Assembly: GCA_933822405.4 (NCBI GenBank)
Contig: CAKOGP040001668.1
Coordinates: 248,001-312,000, forward strand
Direction of reading: 5' to 3'
Source of the DNA: Cylindrotheca closterium
Lineage: Eukaryota; Bacillariophyta; Bacillariophyceae; Bacillariales; Bacillariaceae
Length of the DNA: 64,000 nucleotides
Part shown: positions 1 to 11,805 of the stretch, piece by piece
Position numbering within the stretch: the stretch's first letter is position 1
How the letters are laid out: every line of letters begins with the position of its first letter
The notes under the pieces: model-generated
Database searches by the model: none
What the model saw: only the letters and a program-made list of their open reading frames with translations
What the model was told of the DNA's origin: nothing
Position numbers and translations under genes: made by a program

Positions 1-3000
1 CATTGCGCTCGAAGAACTCGATAGAAACCCAGAATTAGAAGTGTGCGCTGGTGGTGCGGCTTGGTTTCCCATTGCATGTGGCGTTTGCTGGAAACGAGAT
101 CCAGTTGTCATGTTTCCATGCACTCCCATTCCACCGGATGATGGATAAGAAAATTGGCTGCTCATGTTTTGCGTTTGGTATTGTCTTCCTTGAGTACCCA
201 TCTGGTTACCCACTTGAAAGGATGATTGAGGCATGCTCATATTTGGTGGAGGCGGTGGTGGAGGCGCCGCTGGAGCCATTGCAAACGCAAGAGGATCATC
301 CAAGGGATTCCCTGTGGTTACTCGGTTTCGTTGAACAGGACCCTCTCCGGGTGCTGGTGATGGTGCCATGTAAATTTGCGAAGCACCCATTGGCATATTG
401 CCTGCACCCACCAATGCACTCGTCTGCAAGCCATTAGAGTTCTTTATGTCTCCCAGAGCATCAAGGAACAGCCTTTTCAGCATGTCGATCATGAAGGCGC
501 TGTCTGGGTGGAGACGATTGCTACTGATGGCCAGCTTTGTGAATGCTACAATTCCATTCGTCGCATCGTTCTGGCCAGAAATAATCAGAGCTTCCACATT
601 CTTGCGTCTGCTTACCGAAACGTGGAGAAGCCGCATCACACTGAGAAGAGGTGTTCCGTACAGTTCTTGCATCAGAACTTGATCCAGAAAACTCAAAGAG
701 CGTCCCATGTAACCCCACTGAGAAAGCTTATCGCACAAGTTTACTCTCACTTTACAGAGGTAAACACTGGCATCTGTCACAGATTGCAAAGTACCGTTTC
801 CGCCGACTGTCAGCACAGCCGTAGCAGCAGTCTCTGGACCTGCAGTATTATCGGTGACGAGGTTCAGCTCATGAGACCAGCGTTGGAGCAGCATCTCGAG
901 GAATGCACTAGGATCGCGCACATTGTATGTTGGCTCCTTCAGGAAACGAGAAACATAAACCCCGCCAATGAAGAGTTCGCCATCAAGATTCTTGTATTTC
1001 ACAAGTATTTCAGGCCCCAGCGCGAATTGATCATCGCCGACACCACTAGCTTGTCGTTTGCTCAAGCATGGATCGAGCTGCTCTGCCAAAACTCGTCTTA
1101 ATTCTGTGCGCATCGATCCATCCCATATCAATTCCGGGGTATCACTTTCTCCATCAAACAAGTTCAGCATCGTATCAGGGCCCTCCTCCTTCAAGATAAC
1201 AACAAGTGTCAACGGTAGGAAACGTTGCAAAAGTGGCGCTATGTATTCACCCGTTAAGTTAGTGACGATAATAAGAAACAAATAGGTACTGTACATGGCT
1301 TACCTAGTTTCGGGCCTGTCGTCGGATCCCATAGAAGTCGCGACAGTGTTTTTGCACTGCCAGTACGAGCTGTCCATGCCTTGGTGAAACCACCATAGCC
1401 AACAAGAATTCCCAACAACTCTAGCCAGGCTGTGGACTCTACAACCTTAAATGCGACAGATGGCGAAGACGACAACGCCTCAAGCAGTGCCCATCCTCGC
1501 TGCTTGCGAAGCACGTCAATGTGCTCAGATGTATTCGCACCACCATTTTCGGTAGCATCGCTTCTCTCCAGTACCCACAATAGTCTCCAAAGCGCGCCTT
1601 GAGCTGCAATTGCATCCGCAAATTGCTGCTTGGGACTGAGTATTGACAAGATGTCACAGCCAGTTTCAAATACCTGAAAGGAGAAAGTAAGCGGTGTGAG
1701 ATTTGGAGAGAAAGTTCTACCTGTACGCATGTGAAGCCGACGTACCTCCGTGTCTTGGGGCAACTCCAATAAGGATAGCACAACAGACGCCAGGTTTGTA
1801 GTAGCATCACAAAGGACATCGTCAACTAGTCCGTCAACTCTCACTAGAATTCGAAGCGCTGCCACTGTCGCAACAAATCTTCGATCATATATTTGCACAA
1901 ACTCAAGCTTGGTATCATCCAATTCCGATTCATCCAAATCCGGATCGTCGTTCAGAATCTGCAATTTAACCCAACCTTCAGGAAACCGATCGCTTTCGTT
2001 GAGGCACCGAGCGATGAAGTGCGTGAGCCGACGAGCAAATAACCCAGGGTTATTAATGTCCCGCAGCACTCCCTGTTCCAACCCTTTTTGGTTAAAAACA
2101 CGAATGTAAACACCACCAATGCGGAGCTCATCTTTGAGGACTCTATGGCAAAAACTGTTGACACCTTGAAGTGATTCAGCAGGGGGCATCATTTTCCCAT
2201 CAGGATGCTTGGTTTCCATGTCTCCGAGGAACTTTAGCAGATCGTTTCGCATCTGAACATTCCATATCCGCGTTGGAGTTTCAACATTTGAATTCAAAAT
2301 TGTAAGGATGTTGCCCGTCCTTTTGTACCGAAGTAGTGACGCAATTGGACCCGTAAGCATCGAATTTAGTGCGCGATGTAATTCAACATTCTTTGGTGAT
2401 TCGAACGCTTTGTCTTGCAAGACTCCACACAGCATCCCAAGGGCCCTGACAGCGAGTCTCGCATGAGAATTACTGGCTGCTTGTGAAATACCAATATCAT
2501 CATCCGCAATCTCTCTAGCCATGGCGTTCTCATCTAGGGTGGGGTCATAGCCGAGTAAATATCGACCAACCGGCCAAACAATTCCAGCACCGATCAGAAC
2601 GTTCTGCAAATCCACGCTCCGTGCCATGTTTGCAAGTCCCTCCAGAGCATATTTTCGAATAAGGGAATCTCCAACTTGCAGAACTTTTGATCCCAGCGAC
2701 TTTCCATCCAAGCAACGCCTCCAATTGATACAGAAGCGAGAAGAGCTTTGCAATGAGGCGATTGCAGACCGACCACTCTCGTAATATGCAACTCCAGACA
2801 GAGTGTGCACGACGTTCGATAAGATTTCAACAATAACTTGATTTGATGCGTCCGTTGCACCAACAGCGTTTCGACTGTCGGCGCATCGGGATGCTTGGAC
2901 ATAAAAGTCAAGCAATGATTCAAGCACCTCAACTCCTGATTCTGCCACCAACTCTTCGGCGTTCAATGGCGAAACAAGGCAGGTTCGGAAGAGCAACTCA

Positions 3001-6000
3001 ACTGCGTCTCGAACAAATTCGGCTCTCTTTGCCTTCATCAGACACGAGCCAAGTATTGAATCTGAGTCGCCACTGCTTCGAGCTTCTTCGCATGACTGTG
3101 GCAACTGAAGACATGTCATAAGTATCTTGTACGCTGGATACTTGTATTGCCCCATCTGCTCTTCGAAACGCCGGCAGACAAGTGACTGAGTTCGGATGAG
3201 AAGTTGCATCGATTCCATTTGATCAGAACCGCCAACAAAACCTTCTGCAACATTTGCCGACTCGGCACCAGCAGTGCCTGTCCTAGCTCTTTCCTCATTT
3301 GTCCCTTGGATCTTCTGGCCACTCTCAATGTACGGTAAAAGAAGCTCATATGCCCCTTGGATTGCCTCGAACATTTCTCTGCCTGCTGGATTCTGTACAA
3401 TAAAAAGACGAAATTAGACAACCGTCATTGGCATACAAATTCCATCTCTGATACTGCTCAAACGTACCTTGTCAGGGTGATATTTTCGCGCCAACAAGCG
3501 GTAAGCCTTGCGAAGCTCTTTACTGCCGTCCCCACTCTTGAGATTCAATACTGCAGTTGCTTGTTCCAGCGCCTCCTCCTTTTTGGTCTCATCTCGATTC
3601 ATCTGGACTTTAAACTCTTCCAAACATGCTCTGAAAACTTCAACGGGCTCAGCGATCGGCCAGTCTGGGAATCGAACCTCGTCACATAAGTTTCTGAGAT
3701 AGTAGTTGTGGCAAAAGATCTCTTTTTCAAGGCGTTTATACGCGACACCAGGCATCGGACAATACTCATATTTTGTGGTTGTGTTCTGCCAGAGACGCTT
3801 TGGAAAATCCCCAAGATGCTGAAGAATCATTTCAATCAAATGCTTTCGCATGTCAAAATTCCAGATAACCTCAGGCGTATCAAGGTTGCCAACGAAGACA
3901 TCTGTGAAACGGTCTGCTCCATAATTGTACAGCATAAAGAGAACACCCTCGGGCAGCATACTGCCTAGAATGCTTCTTTCCTTCAATGATAGCTCGCTTG
4001 TGTCTGCAGCTGCAGCAAAGCCAGAGCGGAAGTTCTGATGCAAGTGAGTAGAGTGCAATAAGTTTGCAATAGGCCTGAAGTTGCTTCCAGTGTAGCAAGC
4101 TGCAAAGAAGAACACACCAGTCAAGTAAAACTTTGCTGTTGCTTCTTCGTTGTGCTGTGTGAGCTTCAGTAACAACTCTGAAGCATTTTCAACAACTGTA
4201 GCATCATTACACAAAATGGACTGAGTAATGATCGACAAAAACGAATCCAAATTGACTTGGCCACCAGCATTGGATGAATGTTCTCTAGCGAGACCACACA
4301 TGATTCGTTTCGCAATCGGAATGGGATAGTAGGGAAGTCCTTGTGAGTCCAAGCTCTTGTGTAAATCTACGAGTCGCGTCAATGAACGAATAGCTCGAAT
4401 GGAAACCTCAGCTGCGGAATAGATCCCACTGCCGTCACCATCGGTGCAAAGCTGCCATCGAAGCTGCCAGACTTGATCCAATCGGTTCCACTTTCCAGTA
4501 TCAATATGAGATTCCTTGACACCAGGCTCGTCTCCGTCTTCTTCATCACCGTCATAGCTTTCGACCTGAGTCGACGTCACCAATGTGAAGGCTGACAGAT
4601 CGCCGCTATCCATCATTCTCTTCAGCTCTGAAATTCGAAAAGGACCGCGAATACTTTGTGCCGGAGGAGGTACAAGACTTGACGATGAAATGTACCAAAG
4701 AGGAGGGCAATGGGCATCGGGGAGTGTAGTATCGCTGTCGACTGTGCTCCTTCCATCTCCTTCCGGTCGCATTGCACCGCCATCCGTGATCATTGCGAGG
4801 CCAGAGTGAGTCCGATCGCTTCCAAGGACCCGGGCCATCAGGTTCGCCACTTGCACGCCATTCGTATGTCCCCATGCAACAAAATGACAGAGTTGCTGAA
4901 TGCTTTCGGAATTTAGTAGTTGCTCCGCGTTTTCGGGGATGTTTGCGCGGTTCTCGTCACCGTTTTCATTTTTCTGAACCCCGAGGATAGTCGCAAGAAG
5001 TCCAAGCAACCTATGCTGCGTTTCGATGCTCCTAGTGGACACCATTGACCTGATCAAGATCATGACGTCTGGGAAGGCTCCAATAGTCTTCCCGTGGATG
5101 GAATACAGTCTCTCTAGGCAACGGATGCACATGATTGTCACTTTGGAATCTCGATCCATCTCGCAAAGGAAACGGCGGAATAGCAATTCAAAAAGGCAAA
5201 CCGGCTCATCCCATGTTTTGATGAAGGCTTCTCCTGCTTGTAACCATAGACGCATGTAGATATTTCCAACACATAACTCATTTTTCAATGAAGGATAGTC
5301 AATTCCAAATTGTTGGTGGTTCCAAGCAATTTTGTGCATACCACGAGCTTCGGTCTCCCGTTGAATGTATTGAATTTCACTCTCCAAACCAATCCGCAGC
5401 TCTCGCCGAGTTTGTTGATTCCAAATCAAATCTGGTAGAGCATGATTTTGCGTCAATACATGAAAAAAGATACGAAAGTTCTCATGTTTCTTTTCGGTTA
5501 CTTCTTGGTTCCTGGCTGTCCCACGAGCAAGCGCAATTCTGGATCGCAATCTTGAAGTATTGGTACCTGCAGCCCCAGAGGGCATGGCAGTGTTGGCAAC
5601 TGCTTCTGGCGTTGGCTCTTTGCTATTGCTTTCGGGAATGTTCTCTTCCACTGCGTCTCTCTCAAGCTGATCCAATTGCTCTTCCTCGGCACGGCTTAGA
5701 GGAGGCATCTTGAGGTATCCCAAAAATCCGCTGGGGACGATGCGTTTCAGCAATTTCTTTTCGGGACAGTCCACAGGGCCAGACAACCAGAGGCTACACA
5801 GAAATCGCGACAGAAAACGTTTTCCTTCCAACGGACTGAAAATGGCGGCATGAAAGTGGTGAAGTAGAATCGCAGTGGACAAGGCAGACTCTCGAATGTG
5901 AACAGACACTTCTGGAGCATGTGTCGACAATAGATGTAGTAGCAGCGCCGAGTTCTCAATGACAAAGGGTGTCTGTTGATACAAGGTTCCCAAAAGAGCT

Positions 6001-8523
6001 TGATAGTTCTCACCAAGCGCTTGAATGAAGCCGGAGAAGACTTCAGAGCTAGTCGTATCTGCGCCAGAACAAAGAACACTTTGCAGGATGTCACTCATTA
6101 CCATTCGAATTAAATCCGAGGTATCGGTACTCAGTAGCGATGTCACTAGTCCCTTGACCAATTGAATTCCTCCAGTTTTGAAAATCACTGACTTGTTAAC
6201 ATATTCAATCTCTCGATCTCGAGGCTTGTTTCCTGGAATTGCTGACAACAGAACTGAAACGGTCCGAAATGCCCAAAACTTGCAAAAGGGATCGTCTATC
6301 GTCCAAAGCAGTGGCAAACAATCCAAAAAGGTGGCCAACTCGATCGAACTCTTGTACCCAGCTGGCGTTTTGGACAATCGGTGCAAGGTCTGGAACATGG
6401 GTCCGGCCGTCAATTCGGCCAAATGACGATCCTTCGTCATTTCCAACAAATCGGCAGCCAATCCCCAAAGTGCTCCAATCGATCCCAAGACATGCTTGTC
6501 CTTTTCACTTCCGGGTAATCCATCGGCCGTGGGCAAGACGCTGGCATTGAATTCTCGACAAACCTCCATGACATTCCGGCACTCTTCAATAGGATTCATG
6601 GGGGCACCTTCTTGGGTGGAGGATTCTGTATGTGTATTGACATAGGAAAAGGCAGCCGTCGACACTGAATTCACTCTCTTCAAACAATGCAGAGGAATAG
6701 AAATGGGTTGAAACAAACCTCCACTCTTTTCTGGCTGTGCATTGCTGGCAAAACTGGCAAGACAATACCCACCACATGGAACATCCGATATGTGGACTTG
6801 CGGGTTCTTGCCCAAGGTAGCCGCCGCATCAATTAAGGACACCAATAGCGAATCTCGTTGTTGGGACGAATAGGTCCGCGATTGACCATCCGCATATTCC
6901 AAAACCAAGGTATCTCCAGCCTCGGATGGTCGGACGAGAGCATATAGTTCCGACAAGGCTCGAGAGGATACGATCATTCCCGCTGCATCCTTTTCCAGAA
7001 CCATTCCCCTTCCAGTGATGCACAATTTCCGATTGAGCACTCCTCCTGGCCAACCGCCGCTATTCCCCACCACAGCTGCATCATGCCGTTTTGATGCCTT
7101 GGTGACCTTCCACTCGGTCGCAATCGCAGATTCCGCTTGCTTTTGAAAGTCTCGCTTCTTTTCCTTCCAGCTGGGAATGGTGCAAGAATCCGTCATGCGC
7201 AATTCCAATCCGATACGGTTGTAACTTTGCTTCATGACATTGACAACGTCAGCTCTTGACCTTGAAGTAATGGAAAAGAGTCGCATCTTTTTTGTCGTGA
7301 GGTACAAGACCAACCCCGATGGATCATCTGACGTAAAGGAAATGCACAAAATGTCGACAAACTGATAGGTCTGCAAGGTCTTTTGAGATTGTGGATGAAC
7401 TTCCACCAAAGCATACGAGTTGACTTGCAAGGCCGATGGAACCACGGTTCCATGTCGGGTATACCGCTGACACAAAATGATTGGAACTTGTGGCTTGGGC
7501 GCATTTGTTGCTGATCGAATGGCAGCTTCAAAACACTGCAACAAGGCTGTCAGGACCATGGACCGTTCCACATTGTGACATTGAAACTTGAGCTTGTCTG
7601 AATTATTGACTTGCAATAATAGTTGATCTTTTTCAATGGCCATGTAATTGGTCAAGGTATCGTAATTCCAAGTGTTGGTAATTTGATGCGTGTCGGGATC
7701 AAATGTTGCAAAATGATCGTCGTACAGACACAAGAGTCGAACATAACCCGTCCTCCAACTCCTCAATTTGGTGACTTGAAATTGAAAGAGGGGCCGTTTG
7801 CCGGAAACAAAGGCATCTTCATGCTTTCGGGCCATGGAAGCTGTCGGTTGGAAACCAAGTTTGGGACCTTTACTATCGGGTTGAAACAAGGTTTTCAATT
7901 TGGAGAAGCCACTCTTTTCTTCTGCACTTCCTCCTCCTTGTGTTGAAAGAGTATCATTCGGATCAGAAGGATCTTGTTGATGTTGCCGCTGTTGTGCTAG
8001 TTGTTGCTGTTGTATTTGACCTTGTTGTTCCATCATTCCTCCCAATTGCCCATTATTTTGCTGCGGTTGCATTTGACCTGGTTGTTGCTGCGGTGAATAT
8101 TGCATCTGACCTTGCCCTTGCATAGTAGGAGAAGCACCCTGCGGTTGTTGCATTGGACCTGGTGTCTGAAGTTGCGGTTGCTGTCTTGTGGGCATTGGCG
8201 ACTGCATTGGACCTGGTTGCTGCTGCTGCTGCTGCATCATTTGAGGTTGCCCTTGCATCGGTCTTTGCATTTGCTGTGATGTCGGCGATGTCTGCATCGC
8301 AGTATTGCTACGCTGAGGAGTTTGTGGCTGTTGCTGTTGGCCTTGATACCCTTGTCCTGGCATTCCCCCTTGTGGGCGATATTGTTGTTGCTGTTGAATC
8401 TGTGGTTGTTGGTGTTGGTGTTGCTGATTCATCTGCATTTGTTGGGGCTGTTGACCCATCTGCTGTTGATGATATCCCATTTGCATTTGCATTTGTGGCG
8501 TCATTTGACCTTGATTCATTAAC

Positions 8524-8554
<31 letters not shown>

Positions 8555-8666
8555 GCATCTGTTGTTTCATTGGTGTCTGAGGCATCGATTGCTGTTGATG
8601 CTGCTGTTGCTGTTGCATGTAGGGTTGATGTGGTGGCATGCCGCCTCCAGCGCCAGGTCGTTGCAT
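1..8666 (-). CDS. RME-8/DNAJC13-like endosomal J-domain co-chaperone (C-terminus beyond window)
   Basis: Exons read 8666-3468, 3392-1746, 1673-1304 and 1238 to the left edge, about 2,818 residues in the window. RME-8 recruits Hsc70 through its J domain to remodel clathrin and retromer coats on early endosomes. Visible in order: a Gln/Pro/Met-rich N-terminus (about residues 18-250); a PH-like region; an IWN repeat (about 1080); a GYF-type segment with WYIS...GPF (about 1325-1375); a second IWN (about 1600); a J domain with HPDK ending exon 1 exactly, continued by NPAGREMFEAIQ in exon 2; a third IWN (about 2110); and a fourth, IWD, variant (about 2440). The order IWN-IWN-J-IWN-IWN matches the family. 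The C-terminus is Pro-rich. An in-frame ATG at 8738 would add 24 residues. The 1674-1745 intron is in frame and stop-free. Confidence 0.95.
8524..8555 (-). repeat. Poly-Gln (CAA)n microsatellite in RME-8 N-terminus
   Basis: An uninterrupted TTG run on the plus strand reads as CAA codons in the RME-8 frame and gives a pure Gln tract. It is the longest tract in a Gln-rich segment spanning roughly 7970-8640. Such a run is prone to length change between strains. Confidence 0.9.
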
Positions 8667-9196
8667 TTTGTCAATGAATGAGAAAGAATCAATTTCAGAT
8701 TTCAATTCAACTCTTGTCCCGCGTTCTTTGTCAGTCAAAGATTGCCCTTTCTATCCGGGGGGGCTTTGGGAAATAAAGTCAGACAGAGAGGAGCAGTCGA
8801 TCCTGTTAGTAATCCCAAGACAGTTTGTTTGTTTGTTTGTCGTCGCCGTGTTGTTGATTGATGGCGGTTTCACAACACTGAACACGAGTGAAGTGGATCT
8901 TGTGTGATGTTTCTTCACGGTTCGACCATGAGCACGCGACGAACCTACTCTCTCAACGGATCGCTCGATTAGTCGAAGGAATCACAGAAAAGAAACCCGG
9001 AGTTGCAGTGGCGATAATTCTAAATGACGTGGCCACAAAGTTCAAAGTTGACGACGTTGATCATCCTTTTTGGAGGCAAGAATCGGAAGAAAAAACACCA
9101 TCTGTTCACTAATATTATAATTTGATCAGACAAAAGAGCATTGTATATAGCAACAACAGTAACAGCAAAAGCAGCAAAAGCAAAAGCAAAAGCAGC
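8667..9196. promoter_or_regulatory. Divergent intergenic region, RME-8 / Gly-rich protein
   Basis: About 530 bp separate the two start codons, so both promoters and 5' UTRs lie here. The last 50 bp before 9197 are rich in AGCAAA and CAACAG units, probably the 5' UTR of the Gly-rich gene. A TTTG-rich stretch lies near 8824-8840. I see no clear TATA box and no RNA gene. Confidence 0.4.
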
Positions 9197-10366
9197 ATGA
9201 AGGCTATATTCCTCACCACGTTCTGTATATCTCTCCATGTGGGAAGCATAGAATCTTATCTCCCTCAACACCAAGTTGTGTCTAGACGAAGCAGCAATAG
9301 TATGTTGAAGCCATTGAATTCCATGCCTGGTGGTATGCCTGGCGGTGACGGCGGTCCTGGTTTCCAAGAAGGTATGAATAATGGTCCACAAGATTTTCCA
9401 CAAGGTGTTGGTCCCATGCCTGGATCTCCCATGGTGCCCATGGGCCCAGGTGGTGAACGATCTCAACCCTATGGTCAACCCTATGGTCAATCCTATGGTG
9501 GAAACGAAGGGTACCATGGCGGCAACGGCGGTGCCTACTCGAATGGAGACAATTGGTACGATTCTCCTGGTGGCACTGGATGGAACAATCAAAATAACAA
9601 TGGTGGTGGCCAATGGTGGCAAAATGGTGGTGGTGGTGGTGGTGGTTCGCCCTACAATACCCTCCAAGGAAATTCCCGCAAAACCTGGTCGTCCCAAGAT
9701 CCTTGGAATCAACGATCCAGTCACATTCACTTGCAATCCGAACGTCCCAATGCTCCCCTGGACGCTAAAATTGATTTCTTGCACGGTCCTGGCAATGTCG
9801 CTCGCCAAATGAAGGTCTGGAGCATGGATGGTCATCAGCGACCCGTCCGGGCCAATTTTGCCAATCCTTCCGGTGGGGCCAGTCGGGGCAACTATGGGAC
9901 CATTGACGTCCGGAACACTGGCCCCATGGAATTTCCCATTTCCGCCGGTGTGGCGCAATCTCCCGAAACCATGGGCTATGGTGGACAGGGATTGATGCCT
10001 GGCGGTGGGCCCCAACAAATGATGGCACCAGGTGGAATGAGCGGACCTATGAGAATGGGTGGAGACATGGCTGCGGGCATGAAACAAATGAAGACGATTC
10101 AAGGGGAATCTCTCAAGACCTTTTCCTTCAATCCCGCCGTCAATTACGTGCAGATCAATTTGGAAACCGATGGCATGCCTTGTTATGCGGACATTGAAGT
10201 GAGCCAGGGTCCTGGCGAAGCTCGACAAGCCTTGCAAGTTTACAGTGATGACGGTACCCCCTGGGAAGGCATTGTGGACATTCCTGGTTATGGTTCTACC
10301 ATTACCATCAAGAATGTTGGGCCAATGGCCTATCCCATCAAGGCTTCTTGTGAGCCTATTGGATAG
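9197..10366 (+). CDS. Secreted Gly/Met-rich protein with two related beta-rich domains
   Basis: Single-exon 389-residue protein, family unknown to me. It starts with a hydrophobic signal peptide (MKAIFLTTFCISLHVGSIES). A Gly/Asn/Pro/Met-rich linker with YGQP-type repeats and a poly-Gly run covers about residues 35-165. Two domains that look like diverged copies of each other follow. One begins near SSHIHLQSE and ends in a RNTGPMEFPI motif. The other begins near LKTFSFNPA and ends in KNVGPMAYPI. Each has DAKIDFLHGPG/YADIEVSQGPG followed by a VWSMDG/VYSDDG motif, suggesting a beta-sandwich. The Met/Pro/Gly linker between the copies carries MMAPGGMSGPMR. Secretion, or plastid entry through the ER, is inferred from the N-terminus. 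The binding partner is unknown. Confidence 0.8.
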   Translation: MKAIFLTTFCISLHVGSIESYLPQHQVVSRRSSNSMLKPLNSMPGGMPGGDGGPGFQEGMNNGPQDFPQGVGPMPGSPMVPMGPGGERSQPYGQPYGQSYGGNEGYHGGNGGAYSNGDNWYDSPGGTGWNNQNNNGGGQWWQNGGGGGGGSPYNTLQGNSRKTWSSQDPWNQRSSHIHLQSERPNAPLDAKIDFLHGPGNVARQMKVWSMDGHQRPVRANFANPSGGASRGNYGTIDVRNTGPMEFPISAGVAQSPETMGYGGQGLMPGGGPQQMMAPGGMSGPMRMGGDMAAGMKQMKTIQGESLKTFSFNPAVNYVQINLETDGMPCYADIEVSQGPGEARQALQVYSDDGTPWEGIVDIPGYGSTITIKNVGPMAYPIKASCEPIG

Positions 10367-10733
10367 ATAAAACGAAGAAGAAAAAAGAAGGGTCATGGAT
10401 CATGGAAAAAGTGCCAACAACCGACAAGACACGAGGGCTTTGGGCATTCTTCTATGGCATGCAACGATCATGATGTGTACACGTACAATGCACGAATGTT
10501 ATTTTTCAACATTTCCAAGTATCTGTATCATTAGTGTGAAAATCAATACATTTTTATTATCATGCCTGTAGTAGTATTATATATATATATATATAGATAG
10601 ATATACCTACAACTTTGTTGTTCATGATACCGGTATGACTTTAAAAGCCGAAAAGTCTGCCTGTTGTAATTGAAATTGGGGCACAATGTGCATTAGAATA
10701 GTCGTGTTTCGAATCCATCATTTTCTGTATCGT
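10367..10733. other. Convergent intergenic region with AT microsatellite
   Basis: 3' flanks of the Gly-rich gene and ISY1. It holds an (AT)n/(ATAG)n microsatellite at about 10575-10605. No gene or RNA is seen. Confidence 0.5.
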
Positions 10734-11459
10734 CTAAAATATTAATTTGGACAAGAGTGCCTTCTTCTTTTCCGCCAGCAGCATTGCACTTATTTCTTCT
10801 TGCGATGGCACATTGAGATAATCCCCCGACAAGATGACCTCATCATTATAATCATCATCATTACAATCATCGTCGTCGTCATTCATCTTTTGTTTCTTGT
10901 GCCGTTGAAAGGATTCTTCTTCCAATTCTAACAAGACCCCGTCTTCTTCGTCCCTCCAACCATAATATGACGGTGTCAAATGCTTCATAATGTCACCCTT
11001 CTTCGGTGCCCGTTTCTTGGCGGCTGCCTGTTCAAAGAGTTCCTTGACTCCCGGCAATTCCTTGGCCGCTCCAAAGTATCGGTACCCTCCCGGGCCTTCC
11101 AATGACGTCTGGAGATCACCCTCTTCAATTTGACGCTCCCGTTCCATCTTGGCAAAATCCAATCCACCCAATTCCTTGATGCGCTTGTTCCAATGGTGTT
11201 TCTCCCGCATCTTGCGATTGATTTCATCGTTCAAATCTCGTAGCGTGTGTTCCCCCAAGGCTGGATTTTGAATCTTGGTAATGTCCTCGGTGATTTCTCG
11301 CAAAATTTGATTGCGGTAATATTCGGCATCGGCCAAGTGATGGCATTGGGTGGCCAATCGGGGGCGTTTGCCACGGACCGGACCCAGCTGATTGCCCTCC
11401 TCGCGCATCTTGACCCATTTGTTCAGCATGCCTCGGGCTTTTTCAGCGGGACGAGCCAT
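10734..11459 (-). CDS. ISY1: Pre-mRNA-splicing factor ISY1
   Basis: Intact 241-residue single-exon gene. ISY1 is a component of the NineTeen/Prp19-associated complex and acts in the spliceosome at the first catalytic step. The N-terminus MARPAEKARGMLNKW is the conserved ISY1 start and is followed by the family's helical core: ADAEYYRNQILREITEDI, ALGEHTLRDLNDEINR and a block ending in IKELGG. The middle block contains YRYFGAAKELPGV, which is also typical. The C-terminus carries an acidic Asp-rich run (about residues 193-205) that is variable in the family. It starts head to head with the oxygenase gene downstream. The start is the only in-frame ATG before the conserved block. Confidence 0.95.
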   Translation of the reverse strand: MARPAEKARGMLNKWVKMREEGNQLGPVRGKRPRLATQCHHLADAEYYRNQILREITEDITKIQNPALGEHTLRDLNDEINRKMREKHHWNKRIKELGGLDFAKMERERQIEEGDLQTSLEGPGGYRYFGAAKELPGVKELFEQAAAKKRAPKKGDIMKHLTPSYYGWRDEEDGVLLELEEESFQRHKKQKMNDDDDDCNDDDYNDEVILSGDYLNVPSQEEISAMLLAEKKKALLSKLIF

Positions 11460-11805
11460 GATTGATTGATTAATTAATTAATTAATTACAGTAGGTGACG
11501 TGACGTGACTTCAGTTGACTTGACTTCAGTTGACTTGACTTCTGTTGACTTGACAAACTAATGGCAAGGAGTGGCAAGGACACAGGGGAAGATATGTAAG
11601 GCAAGGCAAAGAGTTGGGATTTTTGGTTTGGTTTCGATGGTCAAGGTTGTTGGATTTTATTTTGCTGCGGTATTTCATAATTGACTAACTGGACCCTAAG
11701 GCGTCTGACGTCCATCTGACACCACATTTCCACCTTTTTGCAACTTTCAAAAACCACGTTGCATATTGAATATATATTATCATAAAACTTCAGGATGCGG
11801 ATACG
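11460..11805. promoter_or_regulatory. Divergent promoter region ISY1 / P4H-like gene
   Basis: 346 bp between two opposite start codons. It contains an (ATTA)n run at about 11465-11489, and a 15-bp tandem repeat at 11506-11554 described separately. No RNA gene is seen. Confidence 0.45.
11506..11554. repeat. 15-bp tandem repeat, 3.3 copies
   Basis: Unit TGACTTCAGTTGACT occurs at 11506-11520 and 11521-11535. A one-mismatch copy is at 11536-11550 (TCAG becomes TCTG), and four further bases continue the unit. Each unit carries TGACTT/TTGACT half-sites. The array lies in the ISY1/P4H bidirectional promoter. Confidence 0.9.

Noticed and set aside
1671..1745. Shorter 47-nt intron in RME-8 from ACAG|GTAGAA
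   Set aside because: It would shift the frame into a stop at once; the 72-nt model with GAG|GTACGT keeps the frame.
3660..3685. tRNA-like B box in RME-8 coding sequence
   Set aside because: GGTTCGATTCCC appears on the minus strand, but no acceptor or anticodon stem surrounds it and the sequence is well explained as codons.
9020..10396. 458-codon open frame antisense to the Gly-rich secreted gene
   Set aside because: The minus-strand frame is an effect of the biased Gly/Pro/Met codon use on the plus strand. Its protein has no plausible domain, and its start and stop lie in flanking DNA of the real gene.
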